Positions 44,273 to 53,174 of a DNA stretch of 64,000 nucleotides are shown here, in pieces. The stretch's first letter is position 1, and the number at the start of each line of letters is the position of its first letter. The stretch covers positions 1 through 64,000 of the forward strand of contig NZ_FRBI01000014.1 of NCBI RefSeq assembly GCF_900142575.1. Direction: 5' to 3'. The DNA is from Actinacidiphila paucisporea (GTDB lineage: Bacteria > Actinomycetota > Actinomycetes > Streptomycetales > Streptomycetaceae). The translations under genes were made by a program, and so were the position numbers. The notes beneath the pieces are model-generated. The model did not search any database. It worked only from the letters and a program-made list of their open reading frames with translations, and was not told where the DNA came from.

Positions 44273-46012
44273 GTGCTGTTCGAAGTGTGGGCGCCCCTTG
44301 CCCAGCGGGTGGAGATCCTGATCGACGAGCGCACCCGGCGGCTCGACCCCGACCCGTCCCGCGAGGGCTGGTGGCACGCCGAGCTGTCCGCACCGGCGGG
44401 CACCCGCTACGCGTACGTACTGGACGGCGGGCCGCCACTGCCCGACCCGCGGTCGCGCCGGCAGCCCGACGGGCCGGACGGGCCGAGCGCGGTCGTGGAC
44501 CACGACGCCTTCGCCTGGTCGGCGCCGTGGCCGGGCCGCGGGCTGCCGGGGGCGGTCCTCTACGAGCTGCACGTCGGCACCTTCACCGCACAGGGCACCT
44601 TCGACGCGGCCGTCGAACGGCTGCCGCACCTGGCCAGGCTCGGCATCACCCACGTCCAGCTGATGCCCGTGTGCCCCTTTCCCGGCACCAACGGGTGGGG
44701 TTACGAAGGGGTGTCGCTGTGGGCGGTGCACGAACCCTACGGCGGCCCCGAGGCGATGAAGCGCTTCGTCGACGCGGCGCACCGGCACGGCCTGGGCGTG
44801 GTCCTCGACGTGGTGCACAACCACCTCGGCCCGTCGGGCAACCATCTGCCGCCGTTCGGCCCGTACTTCACCGACCGCCACCACACCCCCTGGGGCGACG
44901 CGGTGAACCTGGACGCGCCGGGCTCCGACGAGGTCCGCTCCTTCCTCATCGGCAGCGCGCTGGCCTGGCTGCGGGACTACCGCCTCGACGGGCTGCGGCT
45001 CGACGCGGTCCACGCGCTGGTCGACACCCGCGCGCTGCACTTCCTCGAAGAGCTGTCCACCGCCGTCGACGGGCTGTCGGCGGCCGTCGGCCGCCCGCTG
45101 TTCCTGATCGCCGAGTCCGACCTCAACGACCCGCGCACCACCGCGCCCCGCGAGGCCGGGGGCCTGGGCCTGCACGCCCAGTGGAACGACGACTTCCACC
45201 ACGCCCTGCACACCGCGGTCACCGGCGAGGCCCAGGGCTACTACGCCGACTTCGCCGCGGCCGGACCCGCCGCACTGGCCAAGGTCCTCGGGCACGGCTT
45301 CTTCCACGACGGCAGCCACTCCTCCTTCCGCGGCCGCCACCACGGCCGCCCGCTGGACCCCGCCGCCTTCCCCGGCCACCGGCTGCTCGGCTACGCCCAG
45401 ACGCACGACCAGATCGGCAACCGGGCCACCGGCGACCGGCTCACCGCGCAGCAGCTCGCCGCCGCCGCGGCCCTCGTCCTGACCTCGCCCTTCACCCCGA
45501 TGCTGTTCATGGGCGAGGAGTGGGGCGCGAGCACCCCCTGGCAGTTCTTCACCGACCACCACGACCCGGAGCTGGGCGCGGCCATCACCCGCGGCCGGCG
45601 CCGGGAGTTCGCCGCCCACGGCTGGGCCGAGCAGGACGTCCCCGACCCGCAGGACCCGGCCACCCGGGACCGCTCCTGCCTGGACTGGGCCGAGCCCGAC
45701 AAGCCGGAGCACCGCGAACTGCTCGACTGGTACCGCGCGTTGATCGCCCTGCGCCGCTCCGAGCCCGCCCTGACCGACCCGCAGCTCGACGCGGTCACCG
45801 CGACCGCGGGCGGCCGTACGCTACGGGTGGCCCGCGGCCCCTTCCGTATCGTCGTCAACTTCTCCGACACCCCGGCCCGGGTCCCGCTGAACACCCCCTG
45901 CGAGATGGTCCTCGCCCGCCCCGGCTGCAAGATCCTGCCCGGTCCCGCCGTCCAGCTCCCGGCCCGCGGGGCGGCCGTCCTGCGCACCACAGGCGCTACG
46001 GTGGACAGGTGA
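44273..46012 (+). CDS. treZ: Malto-oligosyltrehalose trehalohydrolase TreZ
   Basis: A 579-residue GH13 enzyme that releases trehalose from the product of TreY. It starts with a CBM48-like domain (LFEVWAPLAQRVEILI). YELHVGTFTAQGTFDAAVER, YGGPEAMKRFVDAAHRHGLG and DGLRLDAVHAL (nucleophile Asp) are family marks; LIAESDLNDPR gives the Glu, and TPMLFMGEEWG the substrate loop. GTG at 44273 has GGGAG 6 nt upstream; the ATG at 44267 would touch the site. The stop overlaps a small gene (GTGA). Confidence 0.94.
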   Translation: MLFEVWAPLAQRVEILIDERTRRLDPDPSREGWWHAELSAPAGTRYAYVLDGGPPLPDPRSRRQPDGPDGPSAVVDHDAFAWSAPWPGRGLPGAVLYELHVGTFTAQGTFDAAVERLPHLARLGITHVQLMPVCPFPGTNGWGYEGVSLWAVHEPYGGPEAMKRFVDAAHRHGLGVVLDVVHNHLGPSGNHLPPFGPYFTDRHHTPWGDAVNLDAPGSDEVRSFLIGSALAWLRDYRLDGLRLDAVHALVDTRALHFLEELSTAVDGLSAAVGRPLFLIAESDLNDPRTTAPREAGGLGLHAQWNDDFHHALHTAVTGEAQGYYADFAAAGPAALAKVLGHGFFHDGSHSSFRGRHHGRPLDPAAFPGHRLLGYAQTHDQIGNRATGDRLTAQQLAAAAALVLTSPFTPMLFMGEEWGASTPWQFFTDHHDPELGAAITRGRRREFAAHGWAEQDVPDPQDPATRDRSCLDWAEPDKPEHRELLDWYRALIALRRSEPALTDPQLDAVTATAGGRTLRVARGPFRIVVNFSDTPARVPLNTPCEMVLARPGCKILPGPAVQLPARGAAVLRTTGATVDR

Positions 46013-46161
46013 CGCAGCCCCCGCCCTCCCCCGCCACGGAACCGCTCGCCGACTGCGTGCTGTGCGGCGAGCCGACGGAACACCCGGCGAGCACCCGCGG
46101 CGCCACCTACTGCCCCGTCTGCGAATGGCAGGAGGCCCAGCGCACCGCCTGCTCCGGTTAG
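46009..46161 (+). CDS. Small zinc-ribbon protein coupled to treZ
   Basis: A 50-residue protein with CVLC (residues 16-19) and CPVC (about 36-39), a CX2C-CX2C zinc ribbon. Its GTG overlaps the treZ stop as GTGA, so it is probably translated by re-initiation. It has no known function. It ends 20 nt from the convergent PPK2 gene. Confidence 0.7.
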   Translation: MTQPPPSPATEPLADCVLCGEPTEHPASTRGATYCPVCEWQEAQRTACSG

Positions 46162-46181
46162 GTCCTGGGCCAGGCCCTAGA

Positions 46182-47063
46182 CTAGGTCCTGAGCAGCGCG
46201 GCGCGGCAGGCCGCCACGTCGAAATCGGCCTTCGGGTACTGGGGGCCGATCAGCTCCAGGTGCTCCAGCAGCAGCTGGGCGACCGCCCAGTTGCGGTACC
46301 ACTTGCGGTCGGCGGGGACCACGTACCAGGGCGCGGTGTCGGTCGAGCAGCGGGTCAGGGCGGCTTCGTACGCCTGCTGGTAGGCCGGCCACAGCGCGCG
46401 CTCGGCGATGTCGCCCTCGTTGAACTTCCAGTGCTTGTCGGGGTTGTCCAGCCGGGCCAGCAGGCGCTTGCGCTGCTCCTCGTAGCTGATGTGCAGGAAG
46501 ACCTTCACCACGGTGACGCCGTCGTCCGCGAGCGACTGCTCGAAGCGGTTGATCACGCCGTAGCGCCGGCTCCAGGTCGCCTCCGGCACCAGCTCGCGCA
46601 CCCGGGCGATCAGCACGTCCTCGTAGTGCGAGCGGTCGAAGACGCCGATCTCGCCCGGCTTGGGCAGCGCCTTGCGGATCCGCCACAGGAACGGGTGCTG
46701 CGACTCCTCGGCGGTCGGCGCCTTGAAGGCCGTCACCCGCACTCCCGTCGGGTTCAGCCCGGCCGCCACGTGCTTGACGGTGCCGCCCTTGCCCGAGGTG
46801 TCCATGCCCTGGAGCACCAGCAGCAGGCTCCGCGGGTCACCCGCGGTGCTCTGCGCGTACAGCCGCTCCTGCAGTCCGGCCAGCCGCTCGCGAAGGCGGA
46901 CCATCTCGGCCAGCGCCGTCGTCTTGCCGTCGGGACCGCCTGGCGTCGCCCGGGTGTCGTACTCCGCCAGGTCCACGCGGTCCTGCGGCAACCGCAGCAG
47001 CGATCGCAGGCCGCCGTCCGCCTTCTTGCGGTCCGCCTTCTTGCGGTCGTCCTTCTTGCCCAT
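46182..47063 (-). CDS. Polyphosphate kinase 2 family protein
   Basis: A 293-residue PPK2. The Walker A motif LQGMDTSGKGGTVKHV and Walker B/lid region GVFDRSHYEDVLIARV are diagnostic, and KWYRNWAVAQLLL closes the domain. PPK2 enzymes phosphorylate nucleoside mono- or diphosphates with polyphosphate; the class (AMP or ADP acceptor) cannot be told. The N-terminus carries a short KKADR repeat encoded by a 15-bp tandem repeat. ATG at 47063 is 19 nt after the stop of the upstream ZapE-like gene on the same strand. Confidence 0.92.
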   Translation of the reverse strand: MGKKDDRKKADRKKADGGLRSLLRLPQDRVDLAEYDTRATPGGPDGKTTALAEMVRLRERLAGLQERLYAQSTAGDPRSLLLVLQGMDTSGKGGTVKHVAAGLNPTGVRVTAFKAPTAEESQHPFLWRIRKALPKPGEIGVFDRSHYEDVLIARVRELVPEATWSRRYGVINRFEQSLADDGVTVVKVFLHISYEEQRKRLLARLDNPDKHWKFNEGDIAERALWPAYQQAYEAALTRCSTDTAPWYVVPADRKWYRNWAVAQLLLEHLELIGPQYPKADFDVAACRAALLRT

Positions 47064-47082
47064 GCGCCGATCCTGCGCCCCT

Positions 47083-48138
47083 TCAGGCCGTCCCGCCAGC
47101 GCCGTGCGGCCGCCCCGCGTCCCTGGCCAGCGCCGTCAGCCGGGACACCGCACGGAAATACTTCTTCCGGTAGCCGCCTGCCAGCAGCTCCGCCCCGAAG
47201 AGCCGGTCGAAGGGCACGCCGGAGGCCATCACGGGTACCTCCCGGTCGTAGAGCCGGTCGGCGAACACCACCAGGCGCAGCGCCGTCGCCTGGTCGGTGA
47301 CCTCGGCAACCCCGCGCAGGAAGACCGCCTCGACCCCGTCGCACAGCGCCCCGTATCTGCTCGGGTGCACCGCCGCCAGATGCGCGGCCAGCGCGTCGAA
47401 GTCGTCGAGCGCCGCTCCCGGCGTCCGCAGCGCGGCCCGCAGCACCTGCTCGTCCGGGTACGGCTCGGGCGCCGCCGGCAGCCCGCGGTGCCGGTAGTCC
47501 TCGCCGTCGATCCGCACACTGGTGAACCGGGCGGACAGGCCCTGTATCTCCCGCATGAAGTCCGCCGCGGCGAAGCGCCCCTCCCCCAGCTTCCCCGGCA
47601 GCGTGTTCGACGTCGCCGCCAGCCGTACGCCCGCGTCCGCGAGCTTCCCCAGCAGCGTGCTGACCAGCACCGTGTCGCCCGGGTCGTCCAGCTCGAACTC
47701 GTCGATGCACAGCAGCGCGTGGTCCTTGAGGGCCTGCACCGCGGGCTGGAAGCCCAGCGCCCCGACCAGGTTCGTCAACTCCACGAACGTGCCGAACGCC
47801 TTGCGCTCCCGGGGAGCAGGCGTCGCATGCCACAGCGAGGCCAGCAGATGCGTCTTGCCGACGCCGTAGCCGCCGTCCAGATAGACCCCGCCGGCCGGCG
47901 GCGCCGGCTCCCGCCGGAACCACCCGCGCCGCGCCTGGGGCGCCTTCCGCTCCGCGAACGCCCTGAGCAGCGCCACCGCCGCGGCCTGGCTCGGCTGCGC
48001 CGGATCCGCCACGTACGTCTCGAACCGCACCCCGTCGAACCGCGGCGGCGGCACCATCTCCTGGACGAGCCGCCCGACCTCGACATGCGGGCTGCGCCCA
48101 CTGAGGGAAACCGGTCTGATCAGGGCGGAAGAGGACAC
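47083..48138 (-). CDS. zapE: ZapE/AFG1-like ATPase
   Basis: A 351-residue AAA-type ATPase. Walker A is LDGGYGVGKTHLLASLWH, Walker B is LLCIDEFELDDPGDT and the sensor is AATSNTLPGKLGEGRF, the usual AFG1/ZapE order. In E. coli ZapE acts at the division ring; the actinobacterial role is not established. The GTG start has AAGGAG only 2 nt upstream and TAGGCT 8 nt upstream, so the mRNA may be almost leaderless. The gene is divergent from a pyrimidine reductase gene and followed by PPK2. Confidence 0.88.
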   Translation of the reverse strand: MSSSALIRPVSLSGRSPHVEVGRLVQEMVPPPRFDGVRFETYVADPAQPSQAAAVALLRAFAERKAPQARRGWFRREPAPPAGGVYLDGGYGVGKTHLLASLWHATPAPRERKAFGTFVELTNLVGALGFQPAVQALKDHALLCIDEFELDDPGDTVLVSTLLGKLADAGVRLAATSNTLPGKLGEGRFAAADFMREIQGLSARFTSVRIDGEDYRHRGLPAAPEPYPDEQVLRAALRTPGAALDDFDALAAHLAAVHPSRYGALCDGVEAVFLRGVAEVTDQATALRLVVFADRLYDREVPVMASGVPFDRLFGAELLAGGYRKKYFRAVSRLTALARDAGRPHGAGGTA

Positions 48139-48265
48139 GGCTCCTTAGCCTAGTGCGTCCCGCCCAGGCCTGACGCCCCGGGTTCGCCGGTTGGCCGCGA
48201 CGCCCGCCCGCGCGGCGCCACGCCTCCCCCTGCGGGGCAAAACAGCTCGTGGAAGACTGCTGGGC

Positions 48266-49030
48266 ATGCGCCGCCTGCACCCTGCCGCCGGGACGGCGGA
48301 CTCCGCCCTCCTCGACACGCCCCGCGGCCTGGCCGCCGCCTACGCCTACCCCGCACGCGGGGAGGAGCGCCCGTACGTGCGGGCGAACATGGTCGCGTCG
48401 CTCGACGGCGCCGCCCACGCCGACGGCAGGTCCGCCCCGCTGTCCTCCCCCGGTGACATGCGCGTCTTCGGCACGCTGCGGGCCCTGGCCGACGTGATCA
48501 TCGTCGGCGCCGAGACCGTCCGCCAGGAGGGCTACCGCCCGGCCAAGGCCCGCCGCGACTTCGCCGAGCAGCGCGCCGCGGACGGCCAGTCGCCGGCCCC
48601 GGTGATCGCGGTGGTGACCCGACGTCTCGACCTGGACTTCGACGCGCCGCTCTTCCGCGAGCCGGCCGCGCCGACCCTGGTGCTGACCGGCACCACGGCG
48701 CCGCAAAAGCGGCTCGCCGCGGCGCGCGAGGCCGGCGCCCGGGTGGTGCTTGCCGGGGACGACGGCATCAACCCGGTCCGCGCGGTCGCGGAGCTGGCCG
48801 CACTGGGTCACACCCGCCTGCTGCACGAGGGCGGCCCCCGGCTGCTGGCGCAGTTCGCGGCGGCCGGCGCGCTGGACGAGCTGTGCCTGACGGTGGCGCC
48901 GCTGCTGGTGGGCGGTGACGCGCCGCGCGTCATGAACGGCCTCCCGGTGCCCACCGGGCCGGCCCGCTTCGTACCGCTGTCCGTCCTGGAAGAGGACGGC
49001 TACCTTTTCACCCGTTATGTCCGCACCTGA
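48266..49030 (+). CDS. Pyrimidine reductase family protein (RibD C-terminal type)
   Basis: A 254-residue member of the RibD C-terminal/dihydrofolate-reductase-like family. YVRANMVASLDGAAHADGRS and ADVIIVGAETVRQEGYRPAK are the NADPH and substrate stretches, and LLHEGGPRLLAQFAAAGALD the last conserved block. RibD proper reduces a riboflavin precursor; standalone paralogues like this are of uncertain substrate. ATG at 48266 (GGAAG about 10 nt upstream) was chosen over the ATG at 48191, which lacks family similarity. Confidence 0.85.
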   Translation: MRRLHPAAGTADSALLDTPRGLAAAYAYPARGEERPYVRANMVASLDGAAHADGRSAPLSSPGDMRVFGTLRALADVIIVGAETVRQEGYRPAKARRDFAEQRAADGQSPAPVIAVVTRRLDLDFDAPLFREPAAPTLVLTGTTAPQKRLAAAREAGARVVLAGDDGINPVRAVAELAALGHTRLLHEGGPRLLAQFAAAGALDELCLTVAPLLVGGDAPRVMNGLPVPTGPARFVPLSVLEEDGYLFTRYVRT

Positions 49031-49202
49031 GCGCACCGCGCGCAGCCGGGGCAAGGACGGGCCGCAAAAAAGCGGACTCGTTCGTGACGCTTGGCGCCGC
49101 TCGGGAACACTTACCCCGCTGCCCTGTGAAGATCGGGGCAGGATGGTTGGCACAGCGGCCGAGTGGCCTGTGAGAGAGCCCGTGAGAAAGAAGGACGCGT
49201 CC

Positions 49203-49694
49203 GTGTTCACGACCGTACTCATGATCGAGAAGCCGCTCGCTTCGGCGGACGTGGAGCTGATCACCACCCTGCACGGCGAGGAGCCGGTCTCCTTCGTGGT
49301 GCTGATGCAGCCCCGCGGCGACCAGGACCGGCTGCTGCGGGCGGTGGACGACGTGGCGCTCGGCTATCTGGAGGACGCGGCCAGGGAGAACGAGGTGCCG
49401 GAGGGCGACGAGGCCCTCCAGCCCGCCGAGCGGGCGCTGGTGCACTCGATCGCGGCGCTGCACGCGGCCGGCGCCGAGGCCGTCGGCGAGATCGTCCAGC
49501 GGCACCCGCTGGACGCGCTGCGGACGGTGGTGGAGCGGACCGGCGCCGACGAGGTCATCGTGCTGACCGCGCCGCACTTCGTGGAGGAGTTCTTCCACCG
49601 CGACTGGACCTCCCGCGCCCGGCACAAGGTGGGCGTGCCGGTGCTCAAGCTCTTCGCGCAGCAGGACGACGGCGAGCAGCCGGGCCAGGGGTGA
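49203..49694 (+). CDS. Conserved actinobacterial protein, USP-like
   Basis: A 163-residue protein that starts MFTTVLMIEKPLASADVELI and carries TGADEVIVLTAPHFVEEFFH, a pattern common in Streptomyces proteins named indole-3-glycerol phosphate synthase. That name looks wrong: it has no TrpC barrel. The layout resembles a single universal-stress-protein fold. GTG at 49203 has AAGGA 7 nt upstream; the open frame extends back to 49017 without support. The spacer 49031-49202 has an A6 run within short CCGC/GCGG arms, probably not a terminator. Confidence 0.75.
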   Translation: MFTTVLMIEKPLASADVELITTLHGEEPVSFVVLMQPRGDQDRLLRAVDDVALGYLEDAARENEVPEGDEALQPAERALVHSIAALHAAGAEAVGEIVQRHPLDALRTVVERTGADEVIVLTAPHFVEEFFHRDWTSRARHKVGVPVLKLFAQQDDGEQPGQG

Positions 49695-49764
49695 GGGCCG
49701 GCGGCCGCGGGCAGTGCGAGAATCGGCTGACCCGTCAACGGCCCACCCCTGGGGAGATCCGCGT

Positions 49765-51159
49765 ATGAGCCCGTCCGTTCCGCCCACCTTGGACCGACCG
49801 CACTTCATCGGTATCGGCGGCGCCGGGATGTCGGGCATCGCGAAGATCCTCGCGCAGCGCGGGGCGCGGGTGGCGGGCAGTGACTCGCGCGAGTCGGAGA
49901 CGGCCGCTGCGCTGCGCGCGCTGGGCGTCACCGTGCACGTGGGGCACGACGCCGCGCACCTGGCGCAGGACGCGACCGCCGTGGTCGTCTCCAGCGCCAT
50001 CCGCCCGGAGAACCCGGAGCTGGCGGCGGCCCGCGAGCGCGGGGTGCCGGTGGTGCACCGCAGCGACGCGCTGGCCGCGCTGATGGAGGGCACCCGGCCG
50101 ATCGCGGTGGCCGGCACGCACGGCAAGACGACCACCACCTCGATGCTGGCGGTCGCCCTGACCGCGCTCGGCGCCGACCCGTCGTACGCGATCGGCGGCG
50201 ACCTCGACGCGCCCGGGTCCAACGCCCACCACGGCGGCGGCGAGATCTTCGTCGCCGAGGCGGACGAGAGCGACCGCAGCTTCCACACGTACGCCCCCGA
50301 GGTGGCGATCGTGCTGAACGTGGAGCTGGACCACCACGCCAACTACGCCTCGCTGGAGGAGATCTACGACTCCTTCGAGACCTTCGTGGGCAAGGTGCGG
50401 CCGGGCGGCACCCTGGTGGTCTCGGCCGACCAGCCGGGCGCGGTGGAGCTGACCTCCCGGGTGCGCGACATGGGGGACCTGCGGATCGTGACGGTCGGCG
50501 AGGCCGAGGACGCCGACGTGCGGGTGGTGAAGATCAACCCGCGCGGCCTGGCCGGCGAGGTCACCGTGCTGCTCGACGGCCGGATGCTGACCTTCACGGT
50601 GTCGGTCCCCGGCAGGCACTACGCGCTCAACGCGGTCGCCGCGCTCGCCGCGGGCATCGCGATCGGGGCGCCCGCCCGCAATCTCGCGTCGGCGCTGGCC
50701 AAATACACCGGCGTGAAGCGGCGGCTGCAGCTCAAGGGCGAGGCGGCCGGCGTGCAGGTGATCGACTCCTACGCGCACCACCCGACCGAGATGGCCGCCG
50801 ACCTGGAGGCGATCCGCGGCGCGGCAGAGGGCGGCCGGGTGCTGGTGGTCTTCCAGCCGCACCTCTTCAGCCGCACCCGGGAGCTGGGCGCGGAGATGGG
50901 CGACGCCCTGGCGCTGGCCGACGCCTCGGTGGTGCTGGACATCTATCCGGCGCGCGAGGACCCGATCCCGGGGGTGACCAGCGCGGTCGTCATCGACGCG
51001 GCAAGGGCCGCGGGCGCCGACGTGACCGCCGGACCCGACCGGGACGCGGTACTCGACGCGGTGGCAGGAATGGCGAAGCCCGGTGATCTCGTTCTCACCA
51101 TGGGAGCGGGCGACGTGACCGACCTCGGACCACGGATTCTCGCCCGTCTCGGCAGCTGA
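49765..51159 (+). CDS. murC: UDP-N-acetylmuramate-L-alanine ligase
   Basis: A 464-residue Mur ligase that adds L-Ala to UDP-MurNAc in peptidoglycan synthesis. GIGGAGMSGIAKILA is the UDP-binding N-terminal motif, VAGTHGKTTTTSMLAVAL is the ATP P-loop (about 115-132), HPTEMAADLEAIR and FQPHLFSRTREL are the ligase C-terminal marks. ATG at 49765 follows GGGGAG by 8 nt. It lies outside the dcw cluster, where murC often resides, so it may be a second or relocated copy. msrB starts 10 nt later and is probably co-transcribed. Confidence 0.92.
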   Translation: MSPSVPPTLDRPHFIGIGGAGMSGIAKILAQRGARVAGSDSRESETAAALRALGVTVHVGHDAAHLAQDATAVVVSSAIRPENPELAAARERGVPVVHRSDALAALMEGTRPIAVAGTHGKTTTTSMLAVALTALGADPSYAIGGDLDAPGSNAHHGGGEIFVAEADESDRSFHTYAPEVAIVLNVELDHHANYASLEEIYDSFETFVGKVRPGGTLVVSADQPGAVELTSRVRDMGDLRIVTVGEAEDADVRVVKINPRGLAGEVTVLLDGRMLTFTVSVPGRHYALNAVAALAAGIAIGAPARNLASALAKYTGVKRRLQLKGEAAGVQVIDSYAHHPTEMAADLEAIRGAAEGGRVLVVFQPHLFSRTRELGAEMGDALALADASVVLDIYPAREDPIPGVTSAVVIDAARAAGADVTAGPDRDAVLDAVAGMAKPGDLVLTMGAGDVTDLGPRILARLGS

Positions 51160-51169
51160 GAGGACCTCC

Positions 51170-51574
51170 ATGTCGTATGAAGTGAACAAGACCGACGAGC
51201 AGTGGCGCGCGGAGCTGTCACCGCAGGAGTACGCGGTCCTGCGCAAGGCCGGCACCGAGCGTCCCTTCACCGGCGAGTACACGGACGTCAAGACCGAGGG
51301 CGTGTACGCGTGCCGGGCGTGCGGCGCCGAGCTCTTCCGTTCCGACACGAAGTTCGAGTCGCACTGCGGCTGGCCGTCCTTCTACGACCCGGCCGACAGC
51401 GACGCCGTCGAGCTGATCGAGGACCGCACGATGGGCATGGCGCGGGTGGAGGTGCGCTGCGCGCGCTGCGGCTCGCACCTCGGCCACGTCTTCGAGGGCG
51501 AGGGCTACGGCACACCGACCGACCAGCGCTACTGCATCAACTCGATCTCCCTGCGGCTCAGCCCGAAGGAATAG
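51170..51574 (+). CDS. msrB: Peptide-methionine (R)-S-oxide reductase
   Basis: A 134-residue MsrB that reduces oxidised methionine (R form) in proteins. Two CX2C pairs (CRAC and CARC) bind zinc, and the catalytic Cys is in QRYCINSISLRL; HCGWPSFYDP is the family active-site loop. AGAGGA lies 7-8 nt before the ATG. It follows murC after 10 nt and is ended by a strong hairpin. Confidence 0.95.
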   Translation: MSYEVNKTDEQWRAELSPQEYAVLRKAGTERPFTGEYTDVKTEGVYACRACGAELFRSDTKFESHCGWPSFYDPADSDAVELIEDRTMGMARVEVRCARCGSHLGHVFEGEGYGTPTDQRYCINSISLRLSPKE

Positions 51575-51581
51575 CGAGCGA

Positions 51582-51617
51582 GGAAGGCCCCCGTACCGCG
51601 CGGTACGGGGGCCTTCC
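51582..51617. terminator. Strong bidirectional-looking terminator after msrB
   Basis: A perfect 17-bp stem (51582-51598 with 51601-51617) with a 2-nt loop begins 7 nt after the msrB stop. Confidence 0.92.
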
Positions 51618-51697
51618 CGTGCGTCGGGGGCCGGCGGACCCGGCCGCCTGGGCCCACCCCACCGCGACCCGCCGCGAGGCGGTGGCAGACTTGCGCT

Positions 51698-52399
51698 GTG
51701 ACCAGCCCTTTCCAGCACAGCGCCGCAGAGCGGGACGCGGCACCGCAGTTCGTCCTGCCCCTGGTGGTACGCATCGAGCGGGACGCGCCGCCGCCGCGCA
51801 CCGACGCGCTGGAGACGGCGGCCCGCGCCGTGCTGACCCTGCTGTCCGACGAGCGGGCCACCGCCGAGGACGGCGCGTGGGCGCAGGCGGTGCGGGACTG
51901 GCAGGACGCCCGGATCAGGAAGGTCGTACGGCGGGCGCGGGGCGCGGAATGGCGCAGGGCCGCGGCACTGCCCGGCATCACCGTGACGGGGCGGGCCGCC
52001 GAGGTCCGGGTCTTCCCGCCGGTGCCGCTGGACGGCTGGCCCAAGGATCTGGCCAAACTCCAGGTGTCGGGCACCGAGTTGGACGACCCCGAGCCGGTGG
52101 GCCCGCCGCCGCAGGGAGTGCCGGTGCTGTGGACCAACCCGGACCTGACGATGTCCGCCGGCAAGGCGATGGCCCAGGCCGGGCACGGGGCCCAGCTCGC
52201 CTGGTGGGAGCTGGACGCCGCCGAGCGCGCGGCCTGGCGGGCGGCGGACTTCCCGCTGGCGGTCCGCACCCCCGCGCCGGACGAGTGGGCCCGGCTCACC
52301 GCCACGGCCCTGCCGGTCGTGCGGGACGCCGGTTTCACCGAGATCCCGCCGGGCTCCCCGACGGTCGTCGCCGCGCACCCCGCCCTCGGCAGCGCCTAG
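51698..52399 (+). CDS. Peptidyl-tRNA hydrolase, PTH2 family
   Basis: A 233-residue protein whose C-terminal half is a PTH2 domain: VLWTNPDLTMSAGKAMAQAG, HGAQLAWWELD and VRDAGFTEIPPGSPTVVA hold the Lys, His and Asp residues of this family. PTH2 frees tRNA from stalled peptidyl-tRNA. The N-terminal about 110 residues are less typical and unique to actinobacterial relatives. The GTG start has no clear ribosome binding site. It converges on hemQ with 9 nt between stop codons. Confidence 0.82.
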   Translation: MTSPFQHSAAERDAAPQFVLPLVVRIERDAPPPRTDALETAARAVLTLLSDERATAEDGAWAQAVRDWQDARIRKVVRRARGAEWRRAAALPGITVTGRAAEVRVFPPVPLDGWPKDLAKLQVSGTELDDPEPVGPPPQGVPVLWTNPDLTMSAGKAMAQAGHGAQLAWWELDAAERAAWRAADFPLAVRTPAPDEWARLTATALPVVRDAGFTEIPPGSPTVVAAHPALGSA

Positions 52400-52408
52400 G
52401 GTCCGGCG

Positions 52409-53170
52409 TCAGGCCAGACCGGCGACCAGGTCGGCGACCGCGCGGCGGCGGCCGGTGTAGAAGGGGACCTCCTCGCGGACGTGCATGCGGGCCTCGGAGG
52501 CGCGCAGGTGCCGCATGAGGTCGACGATGCGGTACAGCTCGTCCGCCTCGAAGGCGAGGATCCACTCGTAGTCGCCGAGCGAGAAGGACGCCACGGTGTT
52601 GGCGCGGACGTCGGGGTAGCCGCGGGCCAGCTTGCCGTGGTCGGCGAGCATGCGGCGGCGGTCCTCGTCGGGCAGCAGGTACCAGTCGTACGAGCGCACG
52701 AAGGGGTAGACGCTGACGAAGTCGCGGGGCGTCTCGTCGGCGAGGAAGGCCGGGACGTGCGATTTGTTGAACTCGGCCGGGCGGTGCAGCGCCATGTTCG
52801 ACCACACCGGCTCCAGCGCGCGGCCCAGCCGGGTGCGGCGGAAGAGGTTGTACGCCTCCTGGAGCGCCTCCGCGGTCTCCGCGTGCCACCAGATCATCAG
52901 GTCGGCGTCGGCCCGCAGGCCGGAGACGTCGTAGGTGCCGCGGACCGTCACGTCCTTGGCGGCGAGCTGGTCGAACAGCTCCTGGACCTCGTCCGCGTAC
53001 CCGGAGCGGTCCTCGGGCAGCGGGGCGCGCAGCCGGAAGACCGACCACAGCGTGTAGCGGATGACCTCGTTGAGGTCCTTGGCCTTCTTGCCCGCGTGGG
53101 CGGTCTTGGCGTGCGCCACGGCTTCCGCGGCGGCGGAGTCGAGGGCGTGGTCGGCAGTCGAGTCGGTCAT
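52409..53170 (-). CDS. hemQ: Coproheme decarboxylase HemQ (chlorite-dismutase family)
   Basis: A 253-residue protein that converts coproheme to heme b in the actinobacterial/firmicute pathway. FVSVYPFVRSYDWYLLPDED contains the catalytic Tyr of HemQ, and FNKSHVPAFLADE the family His. It starts at ATG 53170, 4 nt downstream of the hemY stop, so the two are co-transcribed and probably coupled. A true chlorite dismutase would have a different distal Arg; that cannot be settled by eye. Confidence 0.92.
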   Translation of the reverse strand: MTDSTADHALDSAAAEAVAHAKTAHAGKKAKDLNEVIRYTLWSVFRLRAPLPEDRSGYADEVQELFDQLAAKDVTVRGTYDVSGLRADADLMIWWHAETAEALQEAYNLFRRTRLGRALEPVWSNMALHRPAEFNKSHVPAFLADETPRDFVSVYPFVRSYDWYLLPDEDRRRMLADHGKLARGYPDVRANTVASFSLGDYEWILAFEADELYRIVDLMRHLRASEARMHVREEVPFYTGRRRAVADLVAGLA

Positions 53171-53174
53171 GCGG

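Noticed and set aside
49060..49080. CCGC-AAAAAA-GCGG as a terminator
   Set aside because: Stem of only four bp with an A6 loop; no T-run on the needed side.
49203..49694. Indole-3-glycerol phosphate synthase
   Set aside because: The name is common for this family, but the protein is too short and lacks TrpC barrel motifs.
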